64,000 nucleotides of DNA from Pinus tabuliformis (taxonomy: Eukaryota > Streptophyta > Pinopsida > Pinales > Pinaceae): the NCBI GenBank assembly GCA_031772625.1, contig CM062805.1, positions 510,922,102 to 510,986,101 of the forward strand. Direction: 5' to 3'. The position numbers and the translations under genes are program-made. The notes below the pieces were generated by a model. That model did no database searches. It was not told the DNA's origin and was given only the letters and a program-made list of their open reading frames with translations. Positions 1 to 11,140 of the stretch are shown here, one piece after another. The number at the start of each line of letters is the position of its first letter. The stretch's first letter is position 1.

Positions 1-183
1 GAGGTCCTAATTACACAAACAAATACATTTAATCTATTTCAAAAATACACCAATTTACAAAATTTAAATTTCAAATTAAAAAAAATCAAATTAAAATTGA
101 TTTATAATTATTTAAATTATAATTAATTTCCCCACATTTCAGTTAAAACTTTATATTTAATTATCCAATTAAGAGATTGTACG

Positions 184-964
184 AACTGCTGTTTACAATT
201 ATGGAAGTAAACTGCAGCTTTCCTTAATTTCTAGAAATCAACTGCACTAGTTTCTTTAAATTAAAGAAATTGCAGTTAATAAATTTATTGTTGGGAGCTT
301 TTGAAGTGGTCCATTACGCCATGTGAAGTTCTCTACCTTGATCTGTGGAACACCTTACACATAGCCATCAGAAGATTGATGGAACCTTGGCTATAAATTT
401 ATCTGTTTGGTCCCCAAGCTTGTATCTCAATCCTCTTCAATTTTACAAATTGAAAAAGCATAACCTCGAAATGCCTTCAAATTTTCTGTAGTGATTTTTC
501 CTGTCTCCATTAAGTTTCACAACTTGATGAATAGGAGCGCTCTCTGTTTGGGCATTCATCTCTTCTCATAACAGTTCTATGATGTTTCCCCGAAGTCTCT
601 GCTGCATATGCACTTGATTTCATGTTTACGGCAAGTTCAAAAGGCTCACACGAGCGACATGGATGAAATTTGGACTTTGTAGAGTCTGTTTGACGCATGA
701 CCGGAGCGCCATTTCTATTTTGAACGCACAGGGAGACTCTGTTCCCACAAGGTTTTTGTTCTGCGTTAAGGGTTTGAGAACGAACAACGGTGCAAACTCA
801 TCTGGCTGGTGGAGGTTCACATAATCCAAAATTATTATCATCAATGGCTGGAGGTAATTCGTTTTTACTTGGCATAAAAGTTCATTCCAGTTTTTACAAT
901 TCTTAAGTTTTTATGATTTCCTTAAGTTCTAATTCCGCATATAGAATCGCTGCTGAAATTTAAC
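184..964. other. unassigned insertion-like block in copy 1
   Basis: This block is absent from the two related copies. It holds a short palindrome near 250-270 (tttctttaaattaaagaaat) and a TATA-like ggctataaat near 389. Open frames are short and match no family I recognise. It could be a decayed transposon or ancestral sequence lost from the other copies. Confidence 0.3.
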
Positions 965-1330
965 ACTTCATATTCACAGGTTGCCATATATCTAACATGT
1001 GACTGCCACGGTGCTCTCATTGCCACTCTCTCAGCCTATAGTTGCTTTTGGCTTATGGATATACACTTCGAATTTACAAGAATAAGAAAATAACCCTGCC
1101 CATCTAAGCCTTTTGATCGGTCGTTGTGCAGATACTCTCTATTAATCTAATATATATATTTTGATGAAAGGCAAAGAAAATAAATATCGAAGATTTCGAA
1201 AAATATATTATACAAAATTTGTACATATGAGTACCTATCAAATTTTATAGCCTCACATGGAAAGGTAGAGAGAAGTGATGAATCCAACTCGATTAAGCAA
1301 TTATTAAATGTTTTATACAATACTCCGTAC

Positions 1331-2640
1331 GCATGCAACTCTTTATCCATCTAGCTTTAGTATTAGTTGGTGAAAGTGCTCTTCAGGTACGTACTCCACT
1401 GTCCATCCGTTCATCGACTAGCATATTATGGGTAATTTACACAATGAATACCGATATTTGTGGATGCCACATATTCAGATTTCCTTCTCGCCCCGTTGAA
1501 AGTGAAGTGAGGTTAATGGTGAAGCAGAGAACTTTTTATTTAATTACTATAATCCTATTAAAAATAATATTGATTTAATTACTATAATTATATTAAAAAT
1601 AACACTGATGTAGCTGATATAGTGGAAGTTTTATAAATATAACAAAAACAACTATTGTAATATTAAAAAAAATTTAACAATGCATGTATTTATCTGATTA
1701 ATCATGTATAAAAAAATGATGAGTTAACTTTAACTTGGAAAAAAAAAAGAATTATATGATGGACCATTTTGTTAAATAAAATTTGTTTACATATTAATTT
1801 CCCCATCTAATTAAAATACGAATTTATTAGAATCGGAATAATCTCAAATCCCTAGGAAATTGTTGGGTGGGAAATCACCCGGCACAAATATAATTTTTAA
1901 ATTTATTAAAATTCAATGCAACTTAACAAACTCTTAACACACTACAGTCATTGATAAATATTAGGACTAAACATATGCTAAGAATATTCCCTTGAGAATC
2001 AATTTAGGTGGTCAATTAGAAAAAAAATCAACAAATGTTCATCCACTTTAAGTTGAAATAAGAAGCTTTTGGCAACGGAAGGCAATTTGTCCATCATGAC
2101 TTATTTGCCAATCAAATATAGCTAAAAAAAATTTGCAAAACTTTCAAGATTTTTCATTCAAACTGTAAAAATTGATCTAACTGGTATAAAAACTCTCAAA
2201 TTTAATTAGCGAGGCTATTTTGAAATTCCAACCCTGGTTACAGGAATGAAGTTCAAAGCGTATCAAATTTCCCAGTTGAGCAAGCTTCCACATTTCATTT
2301 TATATATAGATTAATGTTGCAAATGATATAAAAATAATACCATATTGGAAAAATTCACAAGTGCCAGTCCTGACTGTCTTAATATTTGCGAACGTGTTTG
2401 AGGAAAAATAGTAATAGCACGTCAACAGAGAAAGATCAGTCCCATCTCTTTAGGCCACAGCCCATTATGTATTCCACGAACATTGTCGAAACGTCTTCTA
2501 CGTTTGAGAAAATATTTTAAACACTACATGTTTGACGCCCATGAATACTGTAAGAACGAGAGTGATATTGTCGGATTTCATGAACCAAGAAACATAAAAT
2601 ACTGTAAAATCCTTCCGTGGTCACCCTGAACTCACTTCTA
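1331..2640. other. AT-rich stretch, nothing recognised
   Basis: No matching block in the other segmental copies, no long frame, no structural RNA and no terminal repeats found. The only open frame near its start (81 codons) has no recognisable motif. Confidence 0.5.
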
Positions 2641-3290
2641 TCTGTGAGCCGAAAGAAAGAAAATACTTTATAATCCTCACATGCTCAACCTCCACTGCGT
2701 TGTATGCATGGTACATTTTCCCTACCTTTGATAACTGACATTGAATACTTTTGATATCTCATGTTTTCAACTTGACATGACGGTAGACTGCCGAAGTCAG
2801 ATGACTGACATTTTCGATATCTCTCAAATATGTTATAATTGGCGGTTGACATGACTGTGAAGAAGCAATTGATTTCCACTTGACATAAAACATGACTATG
2901 TTCATTCTAATGGTCAATGCTTTAATAATAATGGTCAATGCTTTAATACAGTGGCAACCTGTTAAATTTTAGTATATAATAATAATTTTTTATTTTCGTA
3001 TAAGTGTCAGTTTATTTAGATTAATTTTTTACACATTCATTTGATTTAATCTTAATATGTTATATGTTTCGCTCCATGTTTAATAATGAAAGAATACGCA
3101 AAATGAAGAAAACACCATTTAAATGCATCAAGGTGATCAAATATGTTAGAGTTGCAGATATTCTTTATTTATCTTCGGTGGTTGGGAGAATATTATAATG
3201 GATTTGACTATCATGGTTATATTATTTTGAATCTTGAGGAATAACTGTTTACTTATTTTTAAATTGTTATTAATATATTTTCGTTATTTT

Positions 3291-3310
3291 TGATGATGAT
3301 GATGATGATG
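3291..3310. repeat. (TGA/GAT)n trinucleotide repeat
   Basis: About six and a half perfect trinucleotide units. It lies about 45 bp beyond the stop codon of the minus-strand LINE ORF1 relic, where the 3' tail of that element would be (ATC repeats on the minus strand). Confidence 0.9.
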
Positions 3311-3356
3311 GTTAACGTCCACTGAGACCAAATTGGTCTATTGGACCTATCATTTC

Positions 3357-4440
3357 TTAATTTCTAATTGTCTGGCTCCTCGTCTTTCTTAGCGAGATTG
3401 ATGATGTAGCTTTCTTTTTCTTCTCTACGGTCTTCCAACTTTCTTTATCTTGCATCTCCTTTATCTCTTCTGGTTCTTGGGACATTGGTGTCTTAGCTTT
3501 GCGATCTATTGTGTTCGTCCTTTTGGAGATAGTCGGAGAAGAAGTTTGTTCTAGGAGATCTGCTTTGCTGTTAAATGAAGATTTATTTTGCACGTTATTC
3601 GAAACCTCATAACTGTCGATGCTTGAGGGGTTGTTGAGTTCACTTTTTTGTTGTTGGGCAGGGCTTTCCCCCTGCTTGTCCTGAGAGTTGTTTCTATCTT
3701 GCCCGATTTCTTGTAATTCAGAGTTTTCTCGAGAGTATTCTTCTTGGATGACAGTGTAATATTCTTTTTGTGCTCCTTCCGACCATGTAGATCTGTGGTG
3801 ATTTTTTCTAGCAGAATTTTTCTCGGAGACTTTTGGGCAATTTTTCGCTAGGTGGCCTGTCTCAAAGCAAGATCAACATCTGAAGAGGACACTTTCGTAA
3901 TCGAGTTTCTAGTTCCACACATAGTCTTTACTTGTTAGGTGTATTTCAGCTGGGAATCCGGTGCTGAAGTCTGTTTCCACACAGATGCATGCATAGGTGG
4001 TTCTGGCATATTCCTTTGCTTCTAGGCACCTGCAATAAAATTTCCCAATTGCATTTCCAATGGCTTCTAGCGAAGAAAAATTCCAAAGATGCAAGAGTAG
4101 GTTTGGAAATCTCACCCAAATTGGTGCTGAGGTTATGACTGTTGTTGAGGGATCGAATGATGGGTTCCATGGCCTCATGAATAGGCCTGATTTATCCCAA
4201 AACCAAGGGCCGAAATCTAGAATACATTGTATGCTTTCACGGTTTTCAAAATCTACTATAAAGAAACCCCTAGCACAGGGGTAGATATTAATTGCATCAG
4301 GAATTAGAGGCTTCTATACCTCCGAGATCCAACTGTGGAGAGCTGTCAGTCGTGGCCAAAAACCATTGAATCGACATATTAGGGCACTTTCAGAGAACTT
4401 CAAAGCCTCATCGAGTGAGGCCTGGACCACCTAGACAGTG
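3357..4440 (-). pseudogene. LINE (L1-type) ORF1 nucleic-acid-binding protein relic
   Basis: Read on the minus strand this resembles ORF1 of plant L1-like non-LTR retrotransposons, the RNA-binding partner of the ORF2 reverse transcriptase. From N to C terminus: a DUF4283-like part with the tracts ILDFGPWFW, PIWVRFPNL and SLEAIGNAIGKF; a CCHC zinc knuckle of CX2CX4HX4C spacing at 3837-3878; then a Lys/Glu/Ser-rich tail ending at 3357. Broken: a stop sits inside the knuckle directly after its first Cys, another precedes it, and the N-terminal part has an internal stop and needs frame changes. No ORF2 endonuclease or reverse transcriptase follows; within about 50 bp the element gives way to a trinucleotide repeat. 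Family assignment is from motif memory, not a search. Confidence 0.75.
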
Positions 4441-4539
4441 GGAGCTGGGGCTTCACTGACAATATGAGTAGGAGCTTGCCCCCCAGAGGCGGACGGAACT
4501 GAGCCAACAATTATTTTCACGAAGCCGGGAGCGATCTAG

Positions 4540-5645
4540 AGAATGTTCTCGTTAGCAGGAGAGGGAAGCAAGACCGGGAATGTATATTAAATGTGTCGCA
4601 GAGCCACAGATCATATCATGGCAGATCTGAAAGCCGCAAATCACCAGTAGAACACCTTAGCAGGCGAGGGAAGCAAGACCGGGAATGTATATTAAATGTG
4701 CCGCAGAGCCGCAGATCATATCATGCTAGATTCGAAAGCCGTAGACCACAGATTAGCAGAGATCTGAAAGCCGCAGATCACTGCATATCTGAAAGCCGCA
4801 TAAAATATCAAAGTAGATCACCCTAGAATCACCGTAGATCTGAGCACGCAAAGCCCAACCACACTCCTCAGCAACAGCAGCAACTCGAAGGAGAGAAAAT
4901 GATACGCGGAGCTTAGTTACAGGAAAACTGAAAGAGAGCGTAACTGAGATCACCGTAGAATCACCGCAGATCTGAAAGTCGCAGATCTTGCCATGTCAAG
5001 TTGTGCGGATAGACCGTGATTGTTCGGGTCCAAGAAAGCACTAGCACCCTTCAAAAGCGTAAAAATATTTTTCAAAATCGAAAGTAGATCACCGTAGAAT
5101 CACCGCGGATCTGAAATTCGTAGATCTGAGCACGCTTCATTCCAAATCTAAAATGGTTCTGCTTCAATGTGGGATAAAAAAACAATCTACCCACTATCAT
5201 TAGTCAGCTTCAATGGCGTCAACTTCAATAATAGATAGAAAAACAATCTACCACTAATAAAATGTTATTAGGAAACTCAATCGAGCTTGAATTCTCCCTA
5301 AAATAATTTAATTCCCGAAAATGACAACTATTTTCAACCGTGATATAAACTGCGCAGCCATATGGGGAAGATCAATGGATGTCACTATGTATATAATGAG
5401 GCGAGAATGTCAGGCCGCTGTTATGTGCATCCACTGGGATGGATGACTTCAAAGGTCAATCCGGGACGGTGAATGAGTGAGTCGGCTACTGGAGTCACGA
5501 CAGCGCAGGAGATCTCTTAATATGTCCAAGCTGAACTCAGCCACCTGTTATGGCATAGACCTGAAAGCCGTAGACCGCAAATCACCGCAGATCTGAAAGC
5601 CGCAGATCACCACATATCTAAAAGTCGCAGATCTGAGTCGCAGAT
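4540..5645. repeat. array of a GATCTgaaagccgcAGATC hairpin motif
   Basis: The motif gatctgaaagccgcagatc and variants recur about eight times (near 4625, 4766, 4787, 4968, 5106, 5556, 5597, 5620), often joined by caccgtagaatcaccgc. Each complete unit has inverted ends (GATCT / AGATC), so it can fold into a small hairpin. A longer direct repeat of about 95-100 bp is present at 4548-4645 and 4655-4750 (shared core agcaagaccgggaatgta). The region lies 5' of the minus-strand LINE ORF1 relic, so it may be that element's 5' untranslated region; this is inference. Confidence 0.6.
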
Positions 5646-6258
5646 TAAATATAGAAAGAATTTTACATTTTTATCATAATGTAATATAAAAAAGTTATTT
5701 TTTAGTTTCAAATATCATTTTTTCAATAATTAAATTTCTCAATTTATAAACTTTTTTCTAATTTTTTTAATCTAAAATTTAAAATATTCACATTAATCAT
5801 AGTTTATCTCAGCTCATACATATCATAGAGATTCAAAATGACAGTTATGACTCTCGACATGATAGATTCAAAGTAAAATGTATTTACATTTTTATTTATA
5901 CTACACATGTCAAATCCATGACATCAATTCAAAGTTAAGACATGAAAGAAATTATTCATCAACCTTATTATGAACAACACAATCTTGAAAAATAAAAATA
6001 AAAATTGTAGCATGATATGCCAGGATTTTGTTCTTCTAAGTAAACTCGTAAAAATTGGTTTCATCATATAACTCATTATATAATTCTTTTTGGTAATATA
6101 TGTTTATGATATATTTTCACTTATAATATCACTTTCATTGTCGCTGTTGTAGCACTTTGTCTGGAGATGTGGAAAAAACAATTCACTTTCACTCTCAGAG
6201 CCATAAATAAAATATTTTGACGTTTATAAAGTACCTCTTATAAATATAGAAAGGGGTA

Positions 6259-6260
<2 letters not shown>
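5646..6260. other. AT-rich stretch, nothing recognised
   Basis: No frames of note, no terminal repeats and no RNA gene. It leads into the AT microsatellite that served as target for the gypsy element. Confidence 0.5.

Positions 6261-6304
<44 letters not shown>
6261..6304. repeat. (AT)n microsatellite
   Basis: About 22 AT units directly before the gypsy 5' LTR. The target duplication tatta (6302-6306) overlaps its end. Confidence 0.95.
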
Positions 6305-6306
<2 letters not shown>

Positions 6307-6307
<1 letters not shown>

Positions 6308-6609
6308 GTTAAGTCCCTATAATACTAGTGATTCCCCCATTGCTATTGTCATTGTAGCCTATTATTGTTATTGTTGTGCCCTTGTTGTCCCGACATTGTT
6401 ATTATTATGCCCTTGTATTATTATTTTTATGTCGACTTTGATTATATTGTAACCCCTTAGACTCCTATATATAAAAAGGAGTTTTTCTCATTTGAGTCAT
6501 CCAAAAATTGTTCATTTGTGTAATGTAAAGGAGGTTGCCCCCTCGAAGAGGCTTATTTTGAAGTCGTTGATCTATCTTTTCTTCTATCTTATGAGTTGGT
6601 TGCATAACA
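6307..6609 (+). repeat. gypsy element 1, 5' LTR
   Basis: 303 bp, starts tgttaag and ends cataaca. A TATA box (tatatataaaaa, 6466-6477) lies at a promoter-like position. Homologous to 14771-15106 and, in reverse orientation, to 51968-52299 and 55524-55824. Confidence 0.92.
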
Positions 6610-6611
6610 TT

Positions 6612-6623
6612 TGGTATGAGAGC
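6612..6623 (+). other. primer-binding site (initiator tRNA-Met type)
   Basis: tggtatgagagc lies two bases after the LTR and differs by one base from tggtatcagagc, the usual complement of the initiator tRNA-Met 3' end in plant retrotransposons. Confidence 0.85.
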
Positions 6624-7301
6624 TTTGGATTCTAGGGTTTCGCTCCTCAAAACAAGTCATTATAGCGTTTTTTCTATAACTATTTTTATACGACATTTCA
6701 GAAGCTGAAAAAAACCCATTTGACCTGAAACCTTGATGACCCTCGGGTCTGAATTTAAGAGCTTGTCTCGCTATATTTTTGGAGGTATGATCCAAGGAAG
6801 TTAGGGTTTTTGCGGGATCTTGAATTACATACCAAACAAGTGACCGTGGGAAAATAGTCATAGCGTTCTCTCTGAGTATTAGATTGAAATTTCATAAAAA
6901 GTTACAGAAAGATGACACACTATAGTTTTCTGTGTCATTTTCAGGTCTAGAGGTTGAAACATTGACACATGGCACTTCGTACATGTTCTTTCTACTGAAA
7001 AGGGGTATAATCATGCCATCTTGGGAGATTGGGCATAACTCTTTCTTGGAGAATCCAATTTCGATCAGACTGGTGGCATTGGAAAGAGGACTCAGAGCGA
7101 TACCATAATTTGCAATTTTAGACCTTCAAGATCCAAAATTTTAGAGATGCATCAGATTCAATATCAATATCCTACGAATAAAAAGAAAGGTGTGTAGTAT
7201 TTTTAAAATTTTGTATAAGTTTTGTTTGAAAAATTAGTTTGAAGTGATTAAAAGGGAATAGTGAAGAAAATTATCATTAGTTGATGCCCTGAAGAAAGAA
7301 A

Positions 7302-8243
7302 ATGGCAACACCTAGTAAGCAACCTGAAAGCTCTACTATGACACATGAAGAAGAGGAATAAATGCAACATGATATATCAAAATTACGAGACCAAGTGCAA
7401 CAAATTTCTCTCTCACAAATAGTAACAGAAGCTAAGATGGATGGTTTGAAGAATGGCATCAATGGTATGAAAGAAATGGAAGGTTGGAAGGAAGGTTTGA
7501 CAAAGTTGCTACAAGAAAGGCTTCTTAGTGGAAAAAAGGTAGTAGAAGAAACTCATGATCAGAATAAAAGAAATGTTAATCATGATTTCATAAACTCTAA
7601 TGTTGGAATAAAGACCCACCACATTCCAAAGATCGATATGAGGAAGTTCGATGACAAGGGTCCTATAACATGGATACTACAGATGGAACAATATTTCGAT
7701 CTCCATAATGTGCAAAACACACAAAAGGTACGCATTGCAAATTTATATTGGAACCCAATTGGTTTGTATGTTATCGATGACTTTGCTATTGTAAACAAAT
7801 TGTCACTAGGTCAATTTTTACGGATGAAATGATAGCACATTATGAGGATACAAAGAGCAACACCTTCTTTAGCCAATCGATAAATCTCAAACAAAAGGGT
7901 TCAATGATGGAGCACATTGAGGAATTCCAAAAATTAAATATAAGGAAAATGATATTCCAGAAGAGAATAGGATCAATGTGTTCATAGTTTAAAGGATAAC
8001 ATCCAACATGAGGTTTTGCTTTGGGAACTTGATTCATTGGAGAAGGCATTCAAGTTGGAAAGAAAAATTGAAAGCAAAATTATGGAAACAAGGAAGCCTA
8101 CCACTCACAACTATAAATATGGAAGCGTTGTTTCCCTTAGCCTTCCACAACTTACAAGGTTGACACCATAACAATTGGAACAAAAAAGAGCAAAGGGGCT
8201 TTGTTACAGTTGTGATAGCAAATCCATTAAAGGTCATAAGTGT
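7302..8243 (+). pseudogene. gypsy element 1 gag (capsid and nucleocapsid)
   Basis: Encodes the structural protein that packages element RNA. The chosen start at 7302 is supported by the same N-terminus in the related element at 54657 on the minus strand (both share PSKQP and THEEEE). A stop after 19 codons is followed in frame by 7362-7832: a helical Gln/Lys-rich segment, then the capsid tract FDDKGPITWILQMEQYF. After 7832 the capsid continues in other frames (EHIEEFQKLN, HEVLLWELDSLEKAF) to about 8170. The nucleocapsid knuckle at 8202-8243 reads CYSCDSKSIKGHKC, the CX2C..GHxC form common in this lineage. At least two stops and frame changes make it non-functional. Confidence 0.85.
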
Positions 8244-8903
8244 GCTGAGAATAAATTATTTTACATAGATTGTGAAGAGCTAGAGGGAAATGAACAAGAA
8301 ATGTCAAAAGAAGAGGATATACATCAGAAATCGACCCTTGAGAAAGAAGAAATGAATCCAACCATATCTTGTAATGCATTGGCAGGAATTACTACTCCTC
8401 AAACTCTCAATATAGAAGGACATATCAAGAAGAAAAAGGTAATATTCTTGATTGATTCAGGTAGTACTCATAATTTTATTCATTGTAAGATAGCCAATGA
8501 ATTGAATTTCTTCCTATATCCAGCACTAGAGTGTCAAGTGATGGTTGCAAATGGAGGAACCATAAATTACTCTGGAAAGTGCCATAATATCAAGCTATCA
8601 ATGGGAGAATATGTATTGAATAGTCCTATGCTTTCTATTCCAATGGGTGGTGTTGATATTGCATTGGGAGTCCAATGGATACAGTCTTTGGGTACGATTG
8701 CTTTTAATTTTCAAGATCTTCTCATGAAATTTTGTTGGGAAGGAAAGGAAGTTGAATTAATAGATACTGGAGGGAAATTGAGAAAGATAATCAACTCTAA
8801 TGGCATGACAAAGCTTCTAAAGAAAGAACAACGGGGCATAATTGCACAATTATGTTCACTAGAAGTTCCCACATTGAAATCATTTATTTCTCTAGATCTC
8901 TAA
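8244..8903 (+). pseudogene. gypsy element 1 aspartic protease
   Basis: Continues the open frame that begins at 8175 (242 codons through the knuckle). After an acidic linker and the tract NPTISCNALAGITTPQTL comes the retropepsin active site FLIDSGSTHNFIH (Asp-Ser-Gly at 8454-8462), followed by the expected VMVANGG and DIALGVQWIQSLG segments typical of plant gypsy proteases. This domain is uninterrupted, although the polyprotein is broken before and after it (stop at 8901-8903). The linker tract reappears, tandemly repeated, in the gypsy derivative at 51968-55824. Confidence 0.88.
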
Positions 8904-8909
8904 AATGTC

Positions 8910-9105
8910 TTGGACAGTCATTCCAAGGTGTTTGAGACTCCCAAAGGCATCCCACCTATTCGTGATCATGATCATGCTATTCATTTGATTCCAGGAAGTG
9001 TTCCTCCAAACATCAGGCCTTACAGATATCCCTATGCCCAAAAGAGTGAAATTGAGTGTATGGTTGCAGAAATGCTAGAGGCTGGTATAATTTGCGTATA
9101 ATTCA
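8910..9105 (+). pseudogene. gypsy element 1 reverse transcriptase, N-terminal part
   Basis: Fingers-side start of the reverse transcriptase: the tract IRPYRYPYAQKSEIE and EMLEAGII match the conserved run ahead of the palm domain. A stop follows (9099-9101), and the frame is then cut by the copia insertion at 9106. The domain resumes at 12142. Confidence 0.85.
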
Positions 9106-9545
9106 TGTAGGAATTTATAGGGTAAGTTCCTCAGACAGAACACCAAAAGACACCGCTCACAACCAGATCGCATATCAATACACCAGTATTTCTGACGTGG
9201 TTAAAACCCTCAAAGAGGGAAACAGTCCACGGCCTGAGCCAACGCGGCCACTTTAGCCAATTTATTAATAAAAGAATGAAAATTTACATATGCTTCTCTC
9301 ATGCACGGATTACCCTACAAATGACCCTCCATGCGCTTTAAATAGAAATCATGGACCAATCGGGTGTCAAGCCACAGATCAAGTGTCGATAATACCGAGG
9401 AGAGAATGAACCGTCGGATCACTACATATCGTGACCGTCGGATTGTAAGTTACAAAATGTACAAGGCAAAGAAACACACTTTACCTAACTCTATACTAGA
9501 CCAAGTTGTACTTAACTATTTCCTATGTGTCGGAATATCCTAACA
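9106..9545 (-). repeat. copia A, 3' LTR
   Basis: 440 bp, TG..CA ends, on the low-coordinate side because the element is reversed. A TATA-like ctatttaaag (minus strand) lies near 9338. Differs from 11695-12136 at about 12 positions. Confidence 0.94.
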
Positions 9546-9557
9546 TCCCCCCTTAAG
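9546..9557 (-). other. polypurine tract of copia A
   Basis: On the minus strand cttaagggggga directly precedes the 3' LTR, the position of the plus-strand priming site. Confidence 0.75.
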
Positions 9558-9626
9558 AAAAACTTGGGATAGGATTGAAGGATTTACAAATATGACACAA
9601 TAGGAGAAGGAAGGAGGCACTAGAGC

Positions 9627-10784
9627 CTATCCCCCCTTAGTGACAACTTCCTGAACTCCAATCATAAATCGAAGTTTAGTGAACTTCGCCTCTGTGAGAG
9701 CCTTTGTAAAGATGTCTGCAACTTGATCATCTGTTGAACAATATTGCACTTCAAGAACATGGTCATGGATGAGCTTTCTGATGAAGTGCATGTGCAGTTC
9801 AATGTGTTTGCTCCGCTGATGTTGGACTGGATCTTTGCATAGCTGAATGGCACTTTGATTATCACACCAAAGTGTAGTCGGATGCTGCTGCTGAAAGCCA
9901 AACTCTGACAGGATCTGACGAAGCCACAAGGCTTCCTTACTAGCTTCTACGGCACCACGATACTCTGCTTCTGCTAATGAAAGAGAAATGGCACCTTGTT
10001 TCTTGCAAGCCCATGTAATAGGTCCTGAACCAAGAGTGAACACATAACCGGCAGTAGACTTCCGATCATCAGGGTCACCAGCCCAATCAGAATCAGTGAA
10101 ACCAACCAATAGAGGAGCTGCTTCGGCACTGTAATGAATCCCAAACTGAACTGTACCTCGAACATAATGAAGTATTCTTTTAGCTGCTTTCCAATGACTT
10201 TCACGTGGGGACTTGTAGTCTGTTCCTTGAGAAATGAAGGTTTCTCTTGCAGAATGGAAGGTGGAAACAAACACAGAGTAGGCTAGTCCCAACTTAGTAA
10301 GAATGGAATAGATAAGGTTACTATCTTCTTTCTTAACTTTAACACCTTCCAAAAGATATCTAAGGGTCTTGAACTTGGACAAGAAATCTTCAATGCAAGA
10401 AAAATTATTAGGGTCCAATGTAAGCAACTCATTTACAAGTTGATGGGCTCTAAGTTCATTTTTAATCCCAAAAACTTTATTGATTTGTTTCATTGCTTCA
10501 TCAGGAGTATCAAGTTCTGCAATATGGAATCTAAGATCTGGAGAAATAGACATCCCTATCAATCCACATGCTTGATCTTTCCTATTTTCCCATTTAGCAG
10601 CCTTATCCTCATCCTTCAGTTTCTTTTCTTGGCCTGAGGCTATTCTGTAGAGACCTTTACTTCTAAGTAAATCCTCAATGTAAGACAACCATTGGAAGTA
10701 GTTGGTGTTGTCAAGGGTAACTTGGTATTGACTTCCCATTTCAATGAAAACTAAAGCTAAAGATGCTGAAACTAAGTCTTCCAA
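9627..10784 (-). CDS. copia A gag-RNase H fusion protein
   Basis: An uninterrupted frame of 385 codons; a second Met at codon 16 (MGSQYQV) is a better gag-like start. Residues about 16-185 are copia gag (UBN2 type): NYFQWLSYIEDLLRSKGLY, then ELRAHQLVNELLTL and IYSILTKLGLAYSVF. At about residue 186 the frame passes directly into the C-terminal part of copia pol: SHWKAAKRILHYVRGT, then RNase H with all four acidic residues recognisable (TDSDWAG, LAEAEYRGA, WCDNQSAI, QVADIFTKAL). Protease, integrase and reverse transcriptase are missing between them. The nucleocapsid knuckle is also absent. The fused frame has no stop despite LTR divergence, so it may be expressed by a non-autonomous family that borrows enzymes in trans; that is inference. 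Confidence 0.85.
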   Translation of the reverse strand: MEDLVSASLALVFIEMGSQYQVTLDNTNYFQWLSYIEDLLRSKGLYRIASGQEKKLKDEDKAAKWENRKDQACGLIGMSISPDLRFHIAELDTPDEAMKQINKVFGIKNELRAHQLVNELLTLDPNNFSCIEDFLSKFKTLRYLLEGVKVKKEDSNLIYSILTKLGLAYSVFVSTFHSARETFISQGTDYKSPRESHWKAAKRILHYVRGTVQFGIHYSAEAAPLLVGFTDSDWAGDPDDRKSTAGYVFTLGSGPITWACKKQGAISLSLAEAEYRGAVEASKEALWLRQILSEFGFQQQHPTTLWCDNQSAIQLCKDPVQHQRSKHIELHMHFIRKLIHDHVLEVQYCSTDDQVADIFTKALTEAKFTKLRFMIGVQEVVTKGG

Positions 10785-10934
10785 TGGATAGATCTCGAAA
10801 AATTGGGCTGTTTTAAAAAAAACGGCTCTGAAAACGGCTTCCGAATGAAGAAGTTATGGCTTTTTGAAAAACACGTTGATGAAGTTGCTGACGAAGTGCG
10901 GGAATGTGCGGAAATGAAAAAGTCCGCCCCCACA

Positions 10935-10998
10935 AAATGGAGACTTGAACCCAAGACCTCTACTCTCTTAAAATAGCTTTGAACTAATTGAGCTATAC
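10935..10998 (-). other. tRNA-like pol III promoter remnant in copia A leader
   Basis: On the minus strand tagctcaattag (10984-10995) resembles a tRNA A box and ggttcaagtct (10941-10951) a B box, about 44 bases apart, as in tRNAs and tRNA-derived SINEs. There is no matching acceptor stem, so it is not a functional tRNA gene. It lies between the primer-binding site and gag of copia A. Confidence 0.5.
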
Positions 10999-11002
10999 AA
11001 AA

Positions 11003-11007
<5 letters not shown>

Positions 11008-11042
<35 letters not shown>

Positions 11043-11052
11043 GGGGGGGGGG
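11008..11052. repeat. (GA)n tract followed by a G13 run
   Basis: About 14 GA units, then ggga and 13 consecutive G on the plus strand, inside the untranslated leader of copia A. Confidence 0.95.
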
Positions 11053-11140
11053 TGCTTTGGGTTGCGTGCTTGCTTTGAGAAAGCTCTTTTTCCCTACAAA
11101 ACAAAAAATACAAAACCCAACATGGACATGCAAAGAAAAC

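Larger units (their letters stand above)
1..3290. repeat. segmental repeat, copy 1 (decayed)
   Basis: Blocks of this region match two other places in the window: about 113-183 matches 21905-21975, 965-1330 matches 21980-22300 and 2660-3240 matches 23090-23620, with the same blocks again in 40520-42430. Shared strings include ctgagcctatagtt (diverged here to ctcagcctatagtt), gaagattt..gaaaaata and aaccatttaaatgcatcaa. This is the most diverged copy, interrupted by unmatched DNA at about 184-964 and 1331-2640. A 21-22-bp unit with core aatggtcaatgctttaata is tandemly doubled at about 2908-2949. I see no coding potential; the function is unknown. Confidence 0.6.

Noticed and set aside
380..500. 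TATA box and transcript start of a host gene
   Set aside because: ctataaatt is followed by no frame longer than a few dozen codons and no splice-consistent coding; AT-rich DNA gives such words often.
10935..10998. Functional tRNA gene
   Set aside because: No complementary acceptor stem and no anticodon arm could be drawn; only the A and B boxes fit.
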